A DNA stretch of 64,000 nucleotides, taken from positions 18,435-82,434 of the forward strand of contig JAQXDW010000122.1 in the NCBI GenBank assembly GCA_029251165.1, in the 5' to 3' direction. Source of the DNA: Myxococcota bacterium (GTDB taxonomy: Bacteria > Myxococcota_A > UBA796). The notes beneath the pieces were generated by a model that saw only the letters and a list, made by a program, of their open reading frames with translations, searched no databases and was not told where the DNA came from. Below, one piece after another: positions 16,955 to 28,500 of this stretch. The position numbers and the translations under genes were made by a program. Position 1 is the first letter of the stretch, and every line of letters begins with the position of its first letter.

Positions 16955-19092
16955 TCAGTAGGTCGCGCAGAAGCCAAACGAGGTGCTCTCGCCTGGATCG
17001 AGGGTCGCACTCCAGGAGACTCCGACGAACACCGTCTCGTCCCCATCCTGCCAGGACTCGGCATTCCACAGCGAGGAGATCTCCGCGCTGAGGGTGGTGC
17101 GCACCTCCCACTCCACGGCCTCATCGCCGGTATTGATCACGGTCGCATCCGCGCAGTAGCCGTCGGCCCAGGCGTCACCCTCGGTCAGCTCCAAGACGAC
17201 GGAACCGCTGTAGTCAACGTCGTCCTCGGGAAGCTCCTCCAGGCTCAGGCGGACTCCCGAGGCGAGGGTGTCTCCCTCGTCCGCAGCCCCCGTGCGCAAG
17301 GCCAGATCCTCCTGGCGCAAGAGGTCGAGCAGCGGCGCCGTAAGGCTGTCAGCGCCACCACCATCACCGCAGGTCTCTGCACCGCTGGCCCAGCGCCGCC
17401 AGGACTGGTCAAAGCAGCCATACAGGCGCGCATCGTCCAAGAGGGCTGCGGTGAGCGCAGCAGGTCCGTCGAAGGCAACCCCGTCCAGCGAGCCGGAGGC
17501 ATCGATCTCATGCGCCCCTTCGCGGACGCGCCACTGTCCGAGCTGATCGTGGTGCTCAAAGGCAAAGCCAAGGGGATCGATGAGGTTGTGACAGGCGGCA
17601 CACTGTGGGTCCGTGCTGTGTGCCTCATAGTGCTCGCGGGTGCTCGCGGAGGCGTCGGCATCGGGCGGCGAGGTGTCGATGTCAGAAGGCGGCGGCGCCA
17701 GGGGCTCACACAGCAGCCGCTCGCGAACCAGGACCCCTCGCTGGACCGGACCAGAGCCGGAAGAGAGGCCATGCGTGGTCAGCACCGCAGCTCGGGTGAG
17801 CAGGCCGCTGTACTCCACCCCGTCGAGCTCCACCCAGCCAGTCTCGCTCACGCCATAGTGCGCTGCCATCTCTGCATCCAGCCAGGCCGCGCGGCTGCTC
17901 AACAGATCGGTCAGGCTGCCGTCTTCTGAGACCGTGTGCTCAATGAGCGCTGTGACCTCGCCGGCCATGCTCTCTCGGAGCGCATCGGTCAGCCCGTCGC
18001 GAGAGACCGACGGGAGCCGATCCAGCTGAAGCCAGACCCTGACGAACTCAGTGGCCGTCTCGACCGCGCGCTCATCGTCTGCCATCCGGTCGATCTGCGC
18101 CTGGATCTCGGGGAGCGTCTGCAGGGCTCCCGCCTCGGCCTCGCTGAGGAGCGTCTCGTCCGGCATGGTCCCCCACAGCAGATAGCTGAGCACGCTCGCC
18201 ACCTCCCAGTCCGTCAGGGTGAAGAAGATGCCGTCCTCCCCCTTCACCCCAAGCTCCGAGCGGTACAGAAAGTGGGGAGACTGCAGCATGGCGATGAGCA
18301 CCCAGCGCAGCCCCTCCGAGTGTCCATCGTCCACAGCAACGCTCTTCCACAGGACGAGGTAGCGATCCAGCTCGTCAGCGCTGAGCGGACGCCGGAATGT
18401 CCGCAGCCCGACCGCCTCGATGAAGCGCGCCGCGCACGCGGTGTAGCCCGCCTGAGATGGATCACATGCATGCAGCGACTCCACATCCAGGGTGGCGACC
18501 AGCTCTTCCGCCGTCGAGCGGTACTGATCCGCCAGCAGGCCGCTGACCGTAAGGGCGGCAGCGTCGTTGTCGTAGCCATCGACCGTGGTGTCTGCAGCGA
18601 GCTGCTGACCGTAGCGGCTGTCGACGTCGAGCAGATCGGAGAGGGTCCGGTCGTACTCGTCGTGTGAGAGTCGTCGAAGCCGACGCGGCAGAACCTCTTC
18701 GGAGCAGTCGTCGTCACCGGGGAGCGTGCACTCCCCCTGCCCCCAGCGCACCCACAGCGCCAGGGCCTCGTAGGCGGGACCATCCTCGGTCACCAGGGTA
18801 CCCCCGCCGTGTCCGCTCTCGTGCTGCCCGGTGGGCTTGAGCAGAAGACGCTCCCCGACTGCACTCGCCGCACGCAGGCTGGCAAGCATGTCGTCGGGAT
18901 CGAGAAGCAGCGCAGTGCCTTCGGCCTGTCCGCCGTCGACGTGGCAGCCAACACACTGCTGGGAGAGAACCGGCGCCCACACGTGCTCGGTGAACACCGC
19001 GACGTCTTCCGCGCATCCTGCCGACGCGCCGCTGTCCGCTGCTGGCGTGCTGGCGTTGCGTGAGCATGCGCCGGCCATGATCAGCCAGAGAA

Positions 19093-19096
<4 letters not shown>
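16955..19096 (-). CDS. DUF1592-family c-type cytochrome-like lipoprotein with C-terminal CBM2-like domain
   Basis: A 713-residue lipoprotein with an ultra-short signal (MILWLIMAGAC, C11). An N-terminal cytochrome-like domain carries the haem motif CVGCH (48-52). The DUF1587, DUF1595, DUF1592, DUF1588 and DUF1585 blocks of this Planctomycetes/Myxococcota family follow, with a second haem motif CAACH near residue 500. The extreme C-terminus (about 627-713) looks like a family 2 carbohydrate-binding module: GYCADATVINTGDEAVEWEV, SSLWNAE, and SATLDPGESTSFGF. The gene overlaps the upstream DUF1552 gene by ATGA, so the two are translationally coupled. The pair is thought to act together, but no biochemical role is established. 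Confidence 0.85.
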
Positions 19097-20328
<1,232 letters not shown>

Positions 20329-20593
20329 ATGCCCCCTGAACAGAGGCTATGGTTGTTTTATATGGGTCGTAAACGTATGCGGATCTTATATCGAAGGCGT
20401 CACAGAACCGTCATCATCCAAACTCCGTCTTCTGTGGTATGGACCGCGTGCAGACACGGACAGTGCGTGTGCTCGCCGCAGCACGACCGCCACTTCGGCC
20501 GCTGCGCGTCCGTAGGTCCCACCAAGAAGAGGCCGTCTCGCGCCAGCGCAGGCTCTGCGGCAGGCTCCGGAAGAGGACCGCTTGAGCCGCAAC

Positions 20594-20977
20594 TCAGCCG
20601 GAGAAGCAGAGAGAGCAGACCTCGCCGAGGTCGGAGAAGTAGGTGTCGCTCTGCGGAACAGCGGTGGTGCAGGAGGCACAGTTGACCATCGGACGGCTCG
20701 GTGCTCTGCTCTTCGAGACCGCAGCGCGGCGCGCCTCGAGGCGTGTGATGAGGGCATCTTCGGTGATCACCCCGGCAGTCACCAGCAGCCCGGTCAGCTC
20801 CTCGACGACCATGCGCAGCCGCGCAATCTCGCGCTCCTGCTCACGATCCAGCTCGTACAGCTTGCGCACATTGCTCGACACTCCGGTCTCGGCCTCGTCT
20901 GCCCAGTCCAGCCGATCGGCCAGCTGATTAAAGTCCGCTCTAGTCGGCGCGCCAGCAAACCACGGTCGTCTACTCAT
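20594..20977 (-). CDS. Small coiled-coil protein with C-terminal zinc ribbon
   Basis: A 127-residue protein. Start chosen at ATG 20977 (MSRRPWFAG) because AAAGGA lies eight bases upstream; an ATG nine bases further up is possible. Residues about 35-70 form a charged amphipathic helix with heptad character (VRKLYELDREQEREIARL). The C-terminus has C100-x2-C103 and C121-x2-C124 (NCASC, EVCSLC), a rubredoxin-like or treble-clef zinc ribbon. Such proteins often bind nucleic acid or act as small adaptors. No named family is recognised. It lies upstream of the DUF1552 gene (265-base gap) on the same strand. Confidence 0.65.
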   Translation of the reverse strand: MSRRPWFAGAPTRADFNQLADRLDWADEAETGVSSNVRKLYELDREQEREIARLRMVVEELTGLLVTAGVITEDALITRLEARRAAVSKSRAPSRPMVNCASCTTAVPQSDTYFSDLGEVCSLCFSG

Positions 20978-21103
20978 CAGGTACATCCTTTTGCAACGGA
21001 GGAACTCGTCCTCAATAGCACCACACTGCAGCTTGGTCTGCAATGTACTCCAGCAGCCGGTCACCGGCTCAACCAGAGCCCCCCTCAGCCGAGGCCCCCC
21101 GGC

Positions 21104-22819
21104 TCACGATTGGCCTCGGTTTCGCAAGTAGAAGTCCAGGAACCACGGCCCGATGAGCAGCATCCCGAGCGTGCTCGCGCACACGGCAACCAGCAGCCGG
21201 ATGAGCGAGACCAGCACCCCCCCCACCACCAGGGGTGGTGTGCGAAGGCATGCTCCGAGGACCGGCCAGATGCCGTCAGTCCGGCTCTCGCGCATCGCCT
21301 CCCGCCAGTGCCAGCCCAGCGTGTTCCACTTCAGGATGCCGGAGAGCTGCGCCGCCGGCAGCGCCAGACGACTGGGGGGACAATACAGTCGATGAATCAG
21401 GCTCCCAGACCGTTCTCGGATCCCATACTTCAGCGTCAGGCCATACCCCTTCCAGGTCACCCGGAAGACATCCTCCCAGATCCCGCGGAGGTCGCTGGAG
21501 ACATGGGACCAGAAGCGGTGCCTCAGGCTGCTTGGCGGCGATCGATCGCGGCGCGCCCTGATGCGCTGGGCGCGGCGAGAACCAGCCCGCTCCACCTTCA
21601 CCCGAAGGCCGCCCAGCACAGCCACCAGTCCGAGCACCACAGCATGCAGCCCTTGTCCCACCCGCTTCCAGAGCTGGCTTGACTGGGCACGCCTCCGGGC
21701 ACGACGGTTGACCCCATCCTCGATGACGCGCACCTCTGCTCCCGACAGCCCCAGCGCCTCGCTCCGCGCCGCCAAGGTGTGGGCCTGCCTGGCATCCAGT
21801 GCCATGCCATCGCCAGCCAGCAGGGCGTCCCACAGCTGTCGAGCATAGGCACGGCGTGCCTCGCGGTGTTGCCAGCGCCGGCGGAGTCCTGTCGTCCCCT
21901 GCTGCCACGGTGCTCTCCAGCGCGGCACGAGGGCGGGCCTGTCGGCGCTGACGGCAGCGGGACGATCCGTCGGATCAGGAACTCGAATGGTCTGGGTCGC
22001 CGCGCCCGGCACCGTCAGCGCTGCCGAGAGTTCCGTGGCAGAGGCAAACCGATCGGCCCGGTTGACCGACATGGCCCGCTCCACCGCCGCGACCAGGTGA
22101 GGCGGCGTCTTGGGCGCGCGCTGCCGCAGCGGCGTGCAGCGCCCCTGCTCAACGCGCTGCAGAATCTCATAGGCATTGTCACCCTCAAACGCCTGCTTAC
22201 CACAGAGAAGCTCATAGAGGATGACGCCCATCGCGTAGATGTCCGTGCGGTGGTCGACCGACTTCATCGAGCGGATGTGCTCCGGCGACATGTACTTGAG
22301 GGTGCCGATGGGTGCTGTCATCTGGGTGAAGTCGCTGTTGATGACCTTGGCGATGCCAAAGTCCATGACCCAGACATGCGCCCCGCCCGCGCGAGGCTCT
22401 ACGAACAGGTTGGAGGGCTTGAGATCCCGGTGAACGATCCCCTGGTCGTGGACAAAAGCGAGCGCGTCGAGGATCTGCTTCATCCACGCCACAGCCAGGG
22501 ACGGGGCGATGGGCTGTCCGCGCAGGCGCTGTCGGAGGCTCTCTCCCCGCAGCAAGGGCATGACCAGCCCAATCTCGCCGCCAGCCTCGATGAAGTCGGT
22601 CACGGGAACGACGTTCGCATGGCTCAGCTCAGCCTGGATTCGGCCCTCCTCCAGGAAGCGCTGCCGAATGTCCGCGTCGCGCGCGAGGCTGGCGTTGAGG
22701 ATCTTGACGGCATGCACGGTTCTGCGGTGGCGATGCTCTGCCCGGTAGACCACAGCCATGGCACCCGAGCCCACCTCCGAGGCAATCTGATAGTCCCCCA
22801 CCTCGCTGCCTGGCTTCAT
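21104..22819 (-). CDS. Membrane Ser/Thr protein kinase (Hanks type)
   Basis: A 571-residue kinase starting at ATG 22819. The N-terminal catalytic domain (about 9-270) has all key motifs: Gly-rich loop GSGAMAVVY, K39 in HAVKI, catalytic HRDLKPSN (D132), DFGIA (153-157), APIGTLKYMSPEH in the activation and P+1 loop, and DIYAMGVILYELL. A linker and a basic, Arg-rich region (about 310-450) follow. There is a hydrophobic helix near 400 (AVVLGLVAVLGGL) and a stronger hydrophobic pair at 525-560, so the C-terminal part is membrane bound. No PASTA or other sensor repeat is seen; the C-terminal half is unrecognised. Such kinases are numerous in Myxococcota. Confidence 0.92.
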   Translation of the reverse strand: MKPGSEVGDYQIASEVGSGAMAVVYRAEHRHRRTVHAVKILNASLARDADIRQRFLEEGRIQAELSHANVVPVTDFIEAGGEIGLVMPLLRGESLRQRLRGQPIAPSLAVAWMKQILDALAFVHDQGIVHRDLKPSNLFVEPRAGGAHVWVMDFGIAKVINSDFTQMTAPIGTLKYMSPEHIRSMKSVDHRTDIYAMGVILYELLCGKQAFEGDNAYEILQRVEQGRCTPLRQRAPKTPPHLVAAVERAMSVNRADRFASATELSAALTVPGAATQTIRVPDPTDRPAAVSADRPALVPRWRAPWQQGTTGLRRRWQHREARRAYARQLWDALLAGDGMALDARQAHTLAARSEALGLSGAEVRVIEDGVNRRARRRAQSSQLWKRVGQGLHAVVLGLVAVLGGLRVKVERAGSRRAQRIRARRDRSPPSSLRHRFWSHVSSDLRGIWEDVFRVTWKGYGLTLKYGIRERSGSLIHRLYCPPSRLALPAAQLSGILKWNTLGWHWREAMRESRTDGIWPVLGACLRTPPLVVGGVLVSLIRLLVAVCASTLGMLLIGPWFLDFYLRNRGQS

Positions 22820-23143
22820 GCCTCTACCGACCCCGCTTCAACTGGCAGAGCATACCGAATCCCTCACCAGACCACCATCTCGAGCCCGACAGCCATCCAC
22901 GCCTCGAGTTCTCCGAAGCCCACCGCTGAAGCCCCCAAAGGCATGCCTCAGGAGATGGACGCGCGAGGGCTTCTCGGCTGCTGAGCGCACGCAGTGGATC
23001 CCGAACAGCCACGCCCAGACCGGCTGCACGCATCGAGGCGAATGAGACGAGACGACACCCGACCGGAAGCGGAGCTGAAGCCCGATGCGCCGGTGAGACA
23101 AGACCGGTCGGGAAGCAGTACAGTCGTGCCGGAGGGGTCGAAC
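22820..23143. other. Divergent intergenic region, 324 bp
   Basis: This region lies between the start of the Ser/Thr kinase gene (-) and the FkbM methyltransferase gene (+). An open frame continues upstream from the methyltransferase start, but its Arg/Pro-rich composition and the well-placed GGAGG at the chosen start argue that it is not translated. No distinct promoter or operator could be recognised. Confidence 0.5.
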
Positions 23144-24061
23144 ATGCCCAGGATTCTCAAGCCTTCATTTTCGTTCCGATCAGCTCTGGGAGACCTCCCG
23201 CAGCAGATCCAGATCCTGGATGTTGGGGCCATGCTGGAGGGAGAGGCTTGCTACGCGCGCTTGCTGACGGAGGGCCTGGGCATGGTGACCGGGTTCGAGC
23301 CCAACGCCAACGAGCGGGCGCGGCTGGAGCGCGACGGCCCCGAAGACTGCACCTGGCTTCCGTATTTTCTGGGCACTGGTGAGGAGGCGACCTTTTACCA
23401 AACCCGGTACCCAGGCTGCTCCTCGCTGTATGCCCCAGACCCTGAGATCATCGACCTCTTTCAGACCATTGGCGCGGGAAGACCCGGCGGAAACTTCTAC
23501 GTCCAGGGCACTGAGAGGGTGTCGACTCACCGGCTGGATGACATCAAGGAGTGTCCTCCGATCGACTTCATCAAGCTTGATGTCCAAGGATCTGAGTTGG
23601 ATATCCTTAAAAATGGTGTGAACACACTGGCCAACACAATGGTTGTTCAGTCTGAGGTCGAGTTCGTCGCGCTCTACAAAGACCAGCCGTTGTTTGGCGA
23701 CGTACAGGTCTTCATGCGTAAGCAGGGCTTCCAGCTTCACAAGCTCATTGATGTCGCAGGACGGTGCATGCGGCCGTTCACGCTCACTCACAGCCCGTAT
23801 GCGGCCATGAGTCAGGCCCTGTGGTGTGATGCGATCTTTGTGCGTGACTTTCGCACCTTCGGCGACCTGTCCGTGCCCGCGCTGCTCAAGACGGCAGCCA
23901 TCCTCCACGAGGTGTACCTCTCCTATGACGTTGTGCTCTTCATCCTCCGAGAGCTCGATCGGCGAAGCGGCGGCACCCTTGCGGCGCGCTACAACGACGC
24001 CTTGAGGCGCTCTCCCCCCACACAGCGCCAGTTCATGAACCTGAAAGAAGACATCAGCTGA
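23144..24061 (+). CDS. FkbM-family methyltransferase
   Basis: A 305-residue protein. Start chosen at ATG 23144 (MPRILKPSF) because GGAGGGG lies eight bases upstream. The FkbM domain (PF05050 type) is shown by the SAM-binding motif ILDVGAML, the acidic GFEPNANE after beta-2, and the signature IDFIKLDVQGSELDIL. FkbM enzymes O-methylate sugars, polyketides or other small molecules. In envelope contexts they often modify glycans. No biosynthetic cluster surrounds it, so the substrate is open. The C-terminal 100 residues, with HSPYAAMSQALWCDAIFVR, are typical of the longer cyanobacterial/delta-type members. Confidence 0.85.
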   Translation: MPRILKPSFSFRSALGDLPQQIQILDVGAMLEGEACYARLLTEGLGMVTGFEPNANERARLERDGPEDCTWLPYFLGTGEEATFYQTRYPGCSSLYAPDPEIIDLFQTIGAGRPGGNFYVQGTERVSTHRLDDIKECPPIDFIKLDVQGSELDILKNGVNTLANTMVVQSEVEFVALYKDQPLFGDVQVFMRKQGFQLHKLIDVAGRCMRPFTLTHSPYAAMSQALWCDAIFVRDFRTFGDLSVPALLKTAAILHEVYLSYDVVLFILRELDRRSGGTLAARYNDALRRSPPTQRQFMNLKEDIS

Positions 24062-24193
24062 GGAGCATCGTCAGGGGCTACTGAGGCCAGGGCATGCTGC
24101 GGCTCAGCCGGCACACGATGACGTCCCCAGCGGGCCTCGGATCACCAGGCACGAGCAGTCCATGAGGGGCTGACACGTCGCTGGCGTTACGCC

Positions 24194-25249
24194 TCAGCCG
24201 TCGGCGTTTCCAGCGATGCTCACGCTGGCCTTGGCGCCCAGGAAGATGCTGTCCGCCCACTGCTCGGCATCCGAGGTGGGGAGCACGTCGTTGTAGAGAA
24301 TGCGCAGTCCATACTCGATGTACATCGTGCCCAGTCCCTGAACACTGGTCAGCGCATCGTTGCTGGTGATCGACAGCTCCCCCTCACCAATGCTGCCCAG
24401 GCCCTGGAGGCCGTCGAGCTGGGTCAGGGCAGCATTGTCAGAGATGTCGACCCCACGCTCCGCGTACTCGATGGACGCCAAGCCTGTCAGCGTCTCCAGC
24501 GACGGATTGTTGGTGATGGTCAGGCCATGGGCGACCGCCGTCACCGCAGCCAGCGCGGTCAGTTCGGAGAGCAGGGGGTTGTCTCCGATCCAGAGGTCTC
24601 CACTGATCTTCAAGACGTTCTCCAGCCCCGCCAGGCGCTCCAAGACGCGGTTGTCTCGGATGGTGATGCTGTGGGTGTAGAGCACCATGCCCAGTCCATC
24701 GAGGCTGACCAGCGATTCATTCTCGGAGATCGTCAGCGAGCCGCCCAGCTCCGCCAGCGCCCCCAGTCCCGCCAGGCTCTCCAGGAGGTCGTTCTCAGAG
24801 ACCGTCAGGTATCCATCGACATGCGCCAGCGCATCCAGTCCCTCGAGTGAGTCCAGCGCACTGTTCTGGACGATCAGGAGATTGCCGGTGATGCCCACCA
24901 GGCAAGACAGCCCGGTGAGGCTCTTGGCCTCCGAGATGAACAGATCGCCGTCAATGCTCTGCTCCTGTCCATCGTCACAGAGGCTGTCGCCGAGCACCTG
25001 CCAGTCGTAGTCGCCCTCATAGACTCCCGAATTCGGGTCGTCCGGTTCGTCCGGTTCGTCGGGTTCGTCGCTGTCGTCCGGCCATACTGGCCACACCGGC
25101 GCACCCTCATGGAGGGTCAGAGAGGGGTCATCGGCGCTGGGCGGCTCACTGAGCGGTGCGGCAGGCTCAGGCTGAGCGCATCCGATCAGGGCAACGAGCC
25201 CGAGCAAGGCGCAAGGAGGACGGACGCGATGTGATTCCTGAGTGGTCAT
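24194..25249 (-). CDS. Leucine-rich (receptor-L-like) repeat lipoprotein
   Basis: A 351-residue lipoprotein. Start ATG 25249 has TGGAG upstream. The signal peptide ends at ALIGC (C24). A Pro/Asp/Glu linker with DEP repeats (about 50-75) leads to a right-handed, solenoid-like array of about eleven 22-24 residue units (LEGLDALAHVDGYLTVSEN and variants). Each pairs an LxxLxxL turn with a strand LxIxxN. This matches receptor-L-domain or leucine-rich repeat solenoids seen in surface proteins of Myxococcota and Planctomycetes. Likely role: surface binding or adhesion. It looks monocistronic. Confidence 0.8.
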   Translation of the reverse strand: MTTQESHRVRPPCALLGLVALIGCAQPEPAAPLSEPPSADDPSLTLHEGAPVWPVWPDDSDEPDEPDEPDDPNSGVYEGDYDWQVLGDSLCDDGQEQSIDGDLFISEAKSLTGLSCLVGITGNLLIVQNSALDSLEGLDALAHVDGYLTVSENDLLESLAGLGALAELGGSLTISENESLVSLDGLGMVLYTHSITIRDNRVLERLAGLENVLKISGDLWIGDNPLLSELTALAAVTAVAHGLTITNNPSLETLTGLASIEYAERGVDISDNAALTQLDGLQGLGSIGEGELSITSNDALTSVQGLGTMYIEYGLRILYNDVLPTSDAEQWADSIFLGAKASVSIAGNADG

Positions 25250-25591
25250 GATTGCTCCAGTCGTTGCGCTCGTGTGCATCGTTTACGGCAGCGGAATGTG
25301 CCCTGACGCTGCTCTATACGATCACCTCAGTCAACCGACAGTGGTGGCTGTAGCTTATCATTCAAGTTGTGACGGCGTTCCCTGGTGAGGGCACTGCGGG
25401 CGAAGCCTGGGGAGGTCGGTGTCCAGAAGTGGTGACGCGCGACCGCAGCGCGCAGGTGCAGGCCGCCGGGGCTGGCGGAGGCTTCCGTCACGCACGCCTT
25501 GCCGGCGCTCCCGGAGGGTGGGCAGGCTGTGGATGGCCCGGCCCCCGATGCTGAGTGCACTGAGGATGCTGGGGAACGGGCACCGGCTCCG
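25250..25591. other. Intergenic region, 342 bp
   Basis: Separates two minus-strand lipoprotein genes, downstream of the polysaccharide-lyase-like gene and upstream of the leucine-rich lipoprotein. It must contain the promoter of the latter. I see no strong hairpin, repeat or coding frame. Confidence 0.4.
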
Positions 25592-28500
25592 CTATTGCTT
25601 CTCAATGTCGGAGAGTATCCAGCTGTCCTCGTCCCATGTGAACGAGAACAACCAGACCTCAGCGGCCAGCGTCACGTCGACACAGGGGGCGTCGTCGCAG
25701 GTCTTCCAGGTGTACTCGAGCTCGGGCAGCTCTTGGTCGACGGAGCCGCCCAGCAGGGCAAAGAGCCGAATATCCAGCTCGACCGCTTCATCGGGGACGT
25801 AGCGGACACGACCGCGCTGCTCGGTGTCTTCGAGCCGGTTGACGAACTCCAGCAGCCCGCTGTCGACGAAGCTTCCCGGCTGCAGCGAGCTGGCCACGAT
25901 GCGGCCCTGGCTCGCGGTCTCGACAGTATCCAACATTGCGCACATGGGCTGAATGTTGAGGGTGTCATCGTCGATGGTGTAGTCGGAGTGCTCGGAGCGG
26001 CTGCTGCAGTCTTCGGGCGCTGGAGACGTCTGACCGAGGTGCCAGCGCTCTTCGACCATGGCGCTGCCGCGATCGGAGCGCACGGCAAAGCTGTCGATGA
26101 CCATGAAGTGGCCATCGGCGAGGTGCAGGAGCCAGCGGTCGAAGGCACTCAGCCATCCAAGCTCCAGGTTGTCAGAACCGTAGACGGTGTCCCCGTTGAG
26201 GTGGATCACCTCTGCGTCTCCAACGGTCTCGGCGGCGATGGTGCCCCAGGAGTCTTCAATCTGGCTGGTGTTGGTCGAGGCGTCTCCGTCATAGAGCGCC
26301 TCAGGGATGACCAGGGTGTTGTGCCCGGTGGGGTTCTGGTCGGGGGGCATGTCCGGATCGGTCTCGTAGCGATCGGTGTTCAGATCGCCATAGCCAGAGT
26401 CGAGCAGCAGTCGGTTTCCGTAGGCAGTCCAGACCAGGGATCCGAAGTCCAGCTCAGTGTGCGAGAAGTAGCTGGGGATGGCACTGACCGCGAGAAAGGT
26501 CTGGTCAGCCTGTGAGTACCGCTTGCTGTGATCCTCGGTCTGCGCCAGCTCAGTCGCGCCCACCTGCCACGTTCGAATTCCACCCCAGCCGCCCTCGTCA
26601 TGGACCGACACCAGGACCTGACCGTCTTGGGAGTCTGCGTCGCACTTGTCGACGACGGAGTACCAGTCTCGCAGGAGCAGTGGCGAGGTCCGAAAGGGAT
26701 CGGTCATGCCGTGGTAGTAGTACTTGTTGGTGAAAAATCGCTTCACCAAGCACGGATCAAGCTCGGCGGGATCGTCGAGGTCGCCCTCATTGATGAGCAT
26801 CATGCTCAGGGGGGTGAAGTTGTACCAGCCGCGCTTTGCCCAGGAGTCTCCAAAGTCGACGAGCAGTCCATCGGGGGCCATAAAGTCCAGGGACCACGCT
26901 GCAGTTCCGGCCATGCGGGACCAGTAGACGCTGTCGAGCGGCTCGCCAAAGACCCGCTGCGTCATGTGGTTGATCTCCAGCAGCGCGTCGAAGGAGACCG
27001 AGGCATACGACAAGCCCTCCTCGTAGGTGCTGTCTTCGCGGTAGAAGTCTCGGTGCAGCCAGAGGGTCTGGAGCGCTCTCTTCACCAGCTCCGGAGCGCG
27101 CTCATCCTCATGGTAGTAGGTCACGCCCCAGTAGAGGGCGCCGTTGACCAGCACAGGCGTCCAGTTGTTGCCGTTGAACAGCGCCCAGTGGCCCTCTTCG
27201 TAGATGGTGAAGAAGTTCTCAATCAGCGGATCGAAGGCGGCCTGGATCTCTGCATGCTGCGCCGCGCTGAGATCGTCCCAGAGGATGTCAGCGATGAGGG
27301 TCCAGCGGCGCATGGGCGGGGTCGTGAAGAGGTCGAAGCCGAAGCTGTAGGAGTACCAGCTCTCCTCTGGCAGGAGGGCCATCTCATGGTCGATGAACAG
27401 CGGGATGAGCGTCTCGACTTCTTCGCTCGTGAAGGGGCAGTCGGTGCCGCCCAGGGCGTGACAGGCCCGCGTGGTTCGGATCAGGTGCAGGAGCTGAACG
27501 ACGTTCTGATCGGACCAGTCGTCTCCGGGCCCCTTGCCCGACAGGTAGAGGCTGGCGAATTCGTGGTCGTAGAGGGTCTCGGGCTTCTCGCCGATGCAGC
27601 TTGCCCCCCCGAGCGTGGAGAGCTCCCACTGGTTCCGCACGTTGGTGATGGCGCCCCAGTCGCTGTTCTCGGGGTAGTCAGGCTCCTCCCGGCAGGGAAG
27701 GTCAAGGTAGGCCAGCTGCTCGGGATACCAGGTCTCATTGGCACCATGCAGCCTGGGGTGCTCGAGTGGGGGCTCGGCAGCCAGCGTGGTGACCGCCTCG
27801 GTCTGTAGAGAAGCATTGCCAAGCCCGATGGAGTACTCGCTGAAGAAGGTGTTGGTTGCATCGATGCAGTAGTCCTCCTCGCAGCCGCCGGGGTACTGGT
27901 GCCAGACGAGCGCGGTGACCGTGAGCTCGGGTGCTTCCTGGAGGTGTGCGGGGACCTCGATCTCGGTCTCCTCGATGTCCCAGATCAGGTCGTTGGCGGG
28001 CGCATGCGGACCGGTGATGTGCCACCCATTGCACGCGTTGGGGACGGTCCACAGCAAGAAGACTCCGGCCGGGACATCCTCGGACCAGTCGTCGTCCTCG
28101 TTGAGAAAGCGGGTGCAGTTGCCGTCTTCGTCCTGCTCGTTTTCATGGCAGGTCTCTGGATGGCTGCCGAAGAGGCGCCCCATGTCATGCTGGTAGCGGA
28201 ACCAGGTGGCCTGGTGGCCTTCAGGGATGGCAAAGCGCCAGCTCACCCAGCCGGGCTCTCCGCTGACCGGGTAGTCGTTGTCAGCGGGTGTGCGGTTGGC
28301 GATGTAGAGCAGGCCGTCTTGTTTGTGGTTGGAGAGCTGAACCCGGCACTCTGTTGAGCCGTCCTCAAGCGGGAGCAGCGGCCCGACGCTGACCCGCGAA
28401 GCATCCCAGAGCGAGTCCACACTGCACGCCGTCTCGTCTCCCTCCCAGTCGTCGTACACGGTCGCTGCAGCGACCGTGTCAAGCCGGAAGCCTGCGACAT

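Noticed and set aside
22994..23143. N-terminal extension of the FkbM methyltransferase
   Set aside because: Arg/Pro-rich, not FkbM-like, and a strong GGAGG site precedes the internal ATG 23144.
26528..27808. 426-codon plus-strand frame inside the polysaccharide-lyase-like gene
   Set aside because: Val/Gly-rich antisense shadow of a gene with clear lyase motifs.
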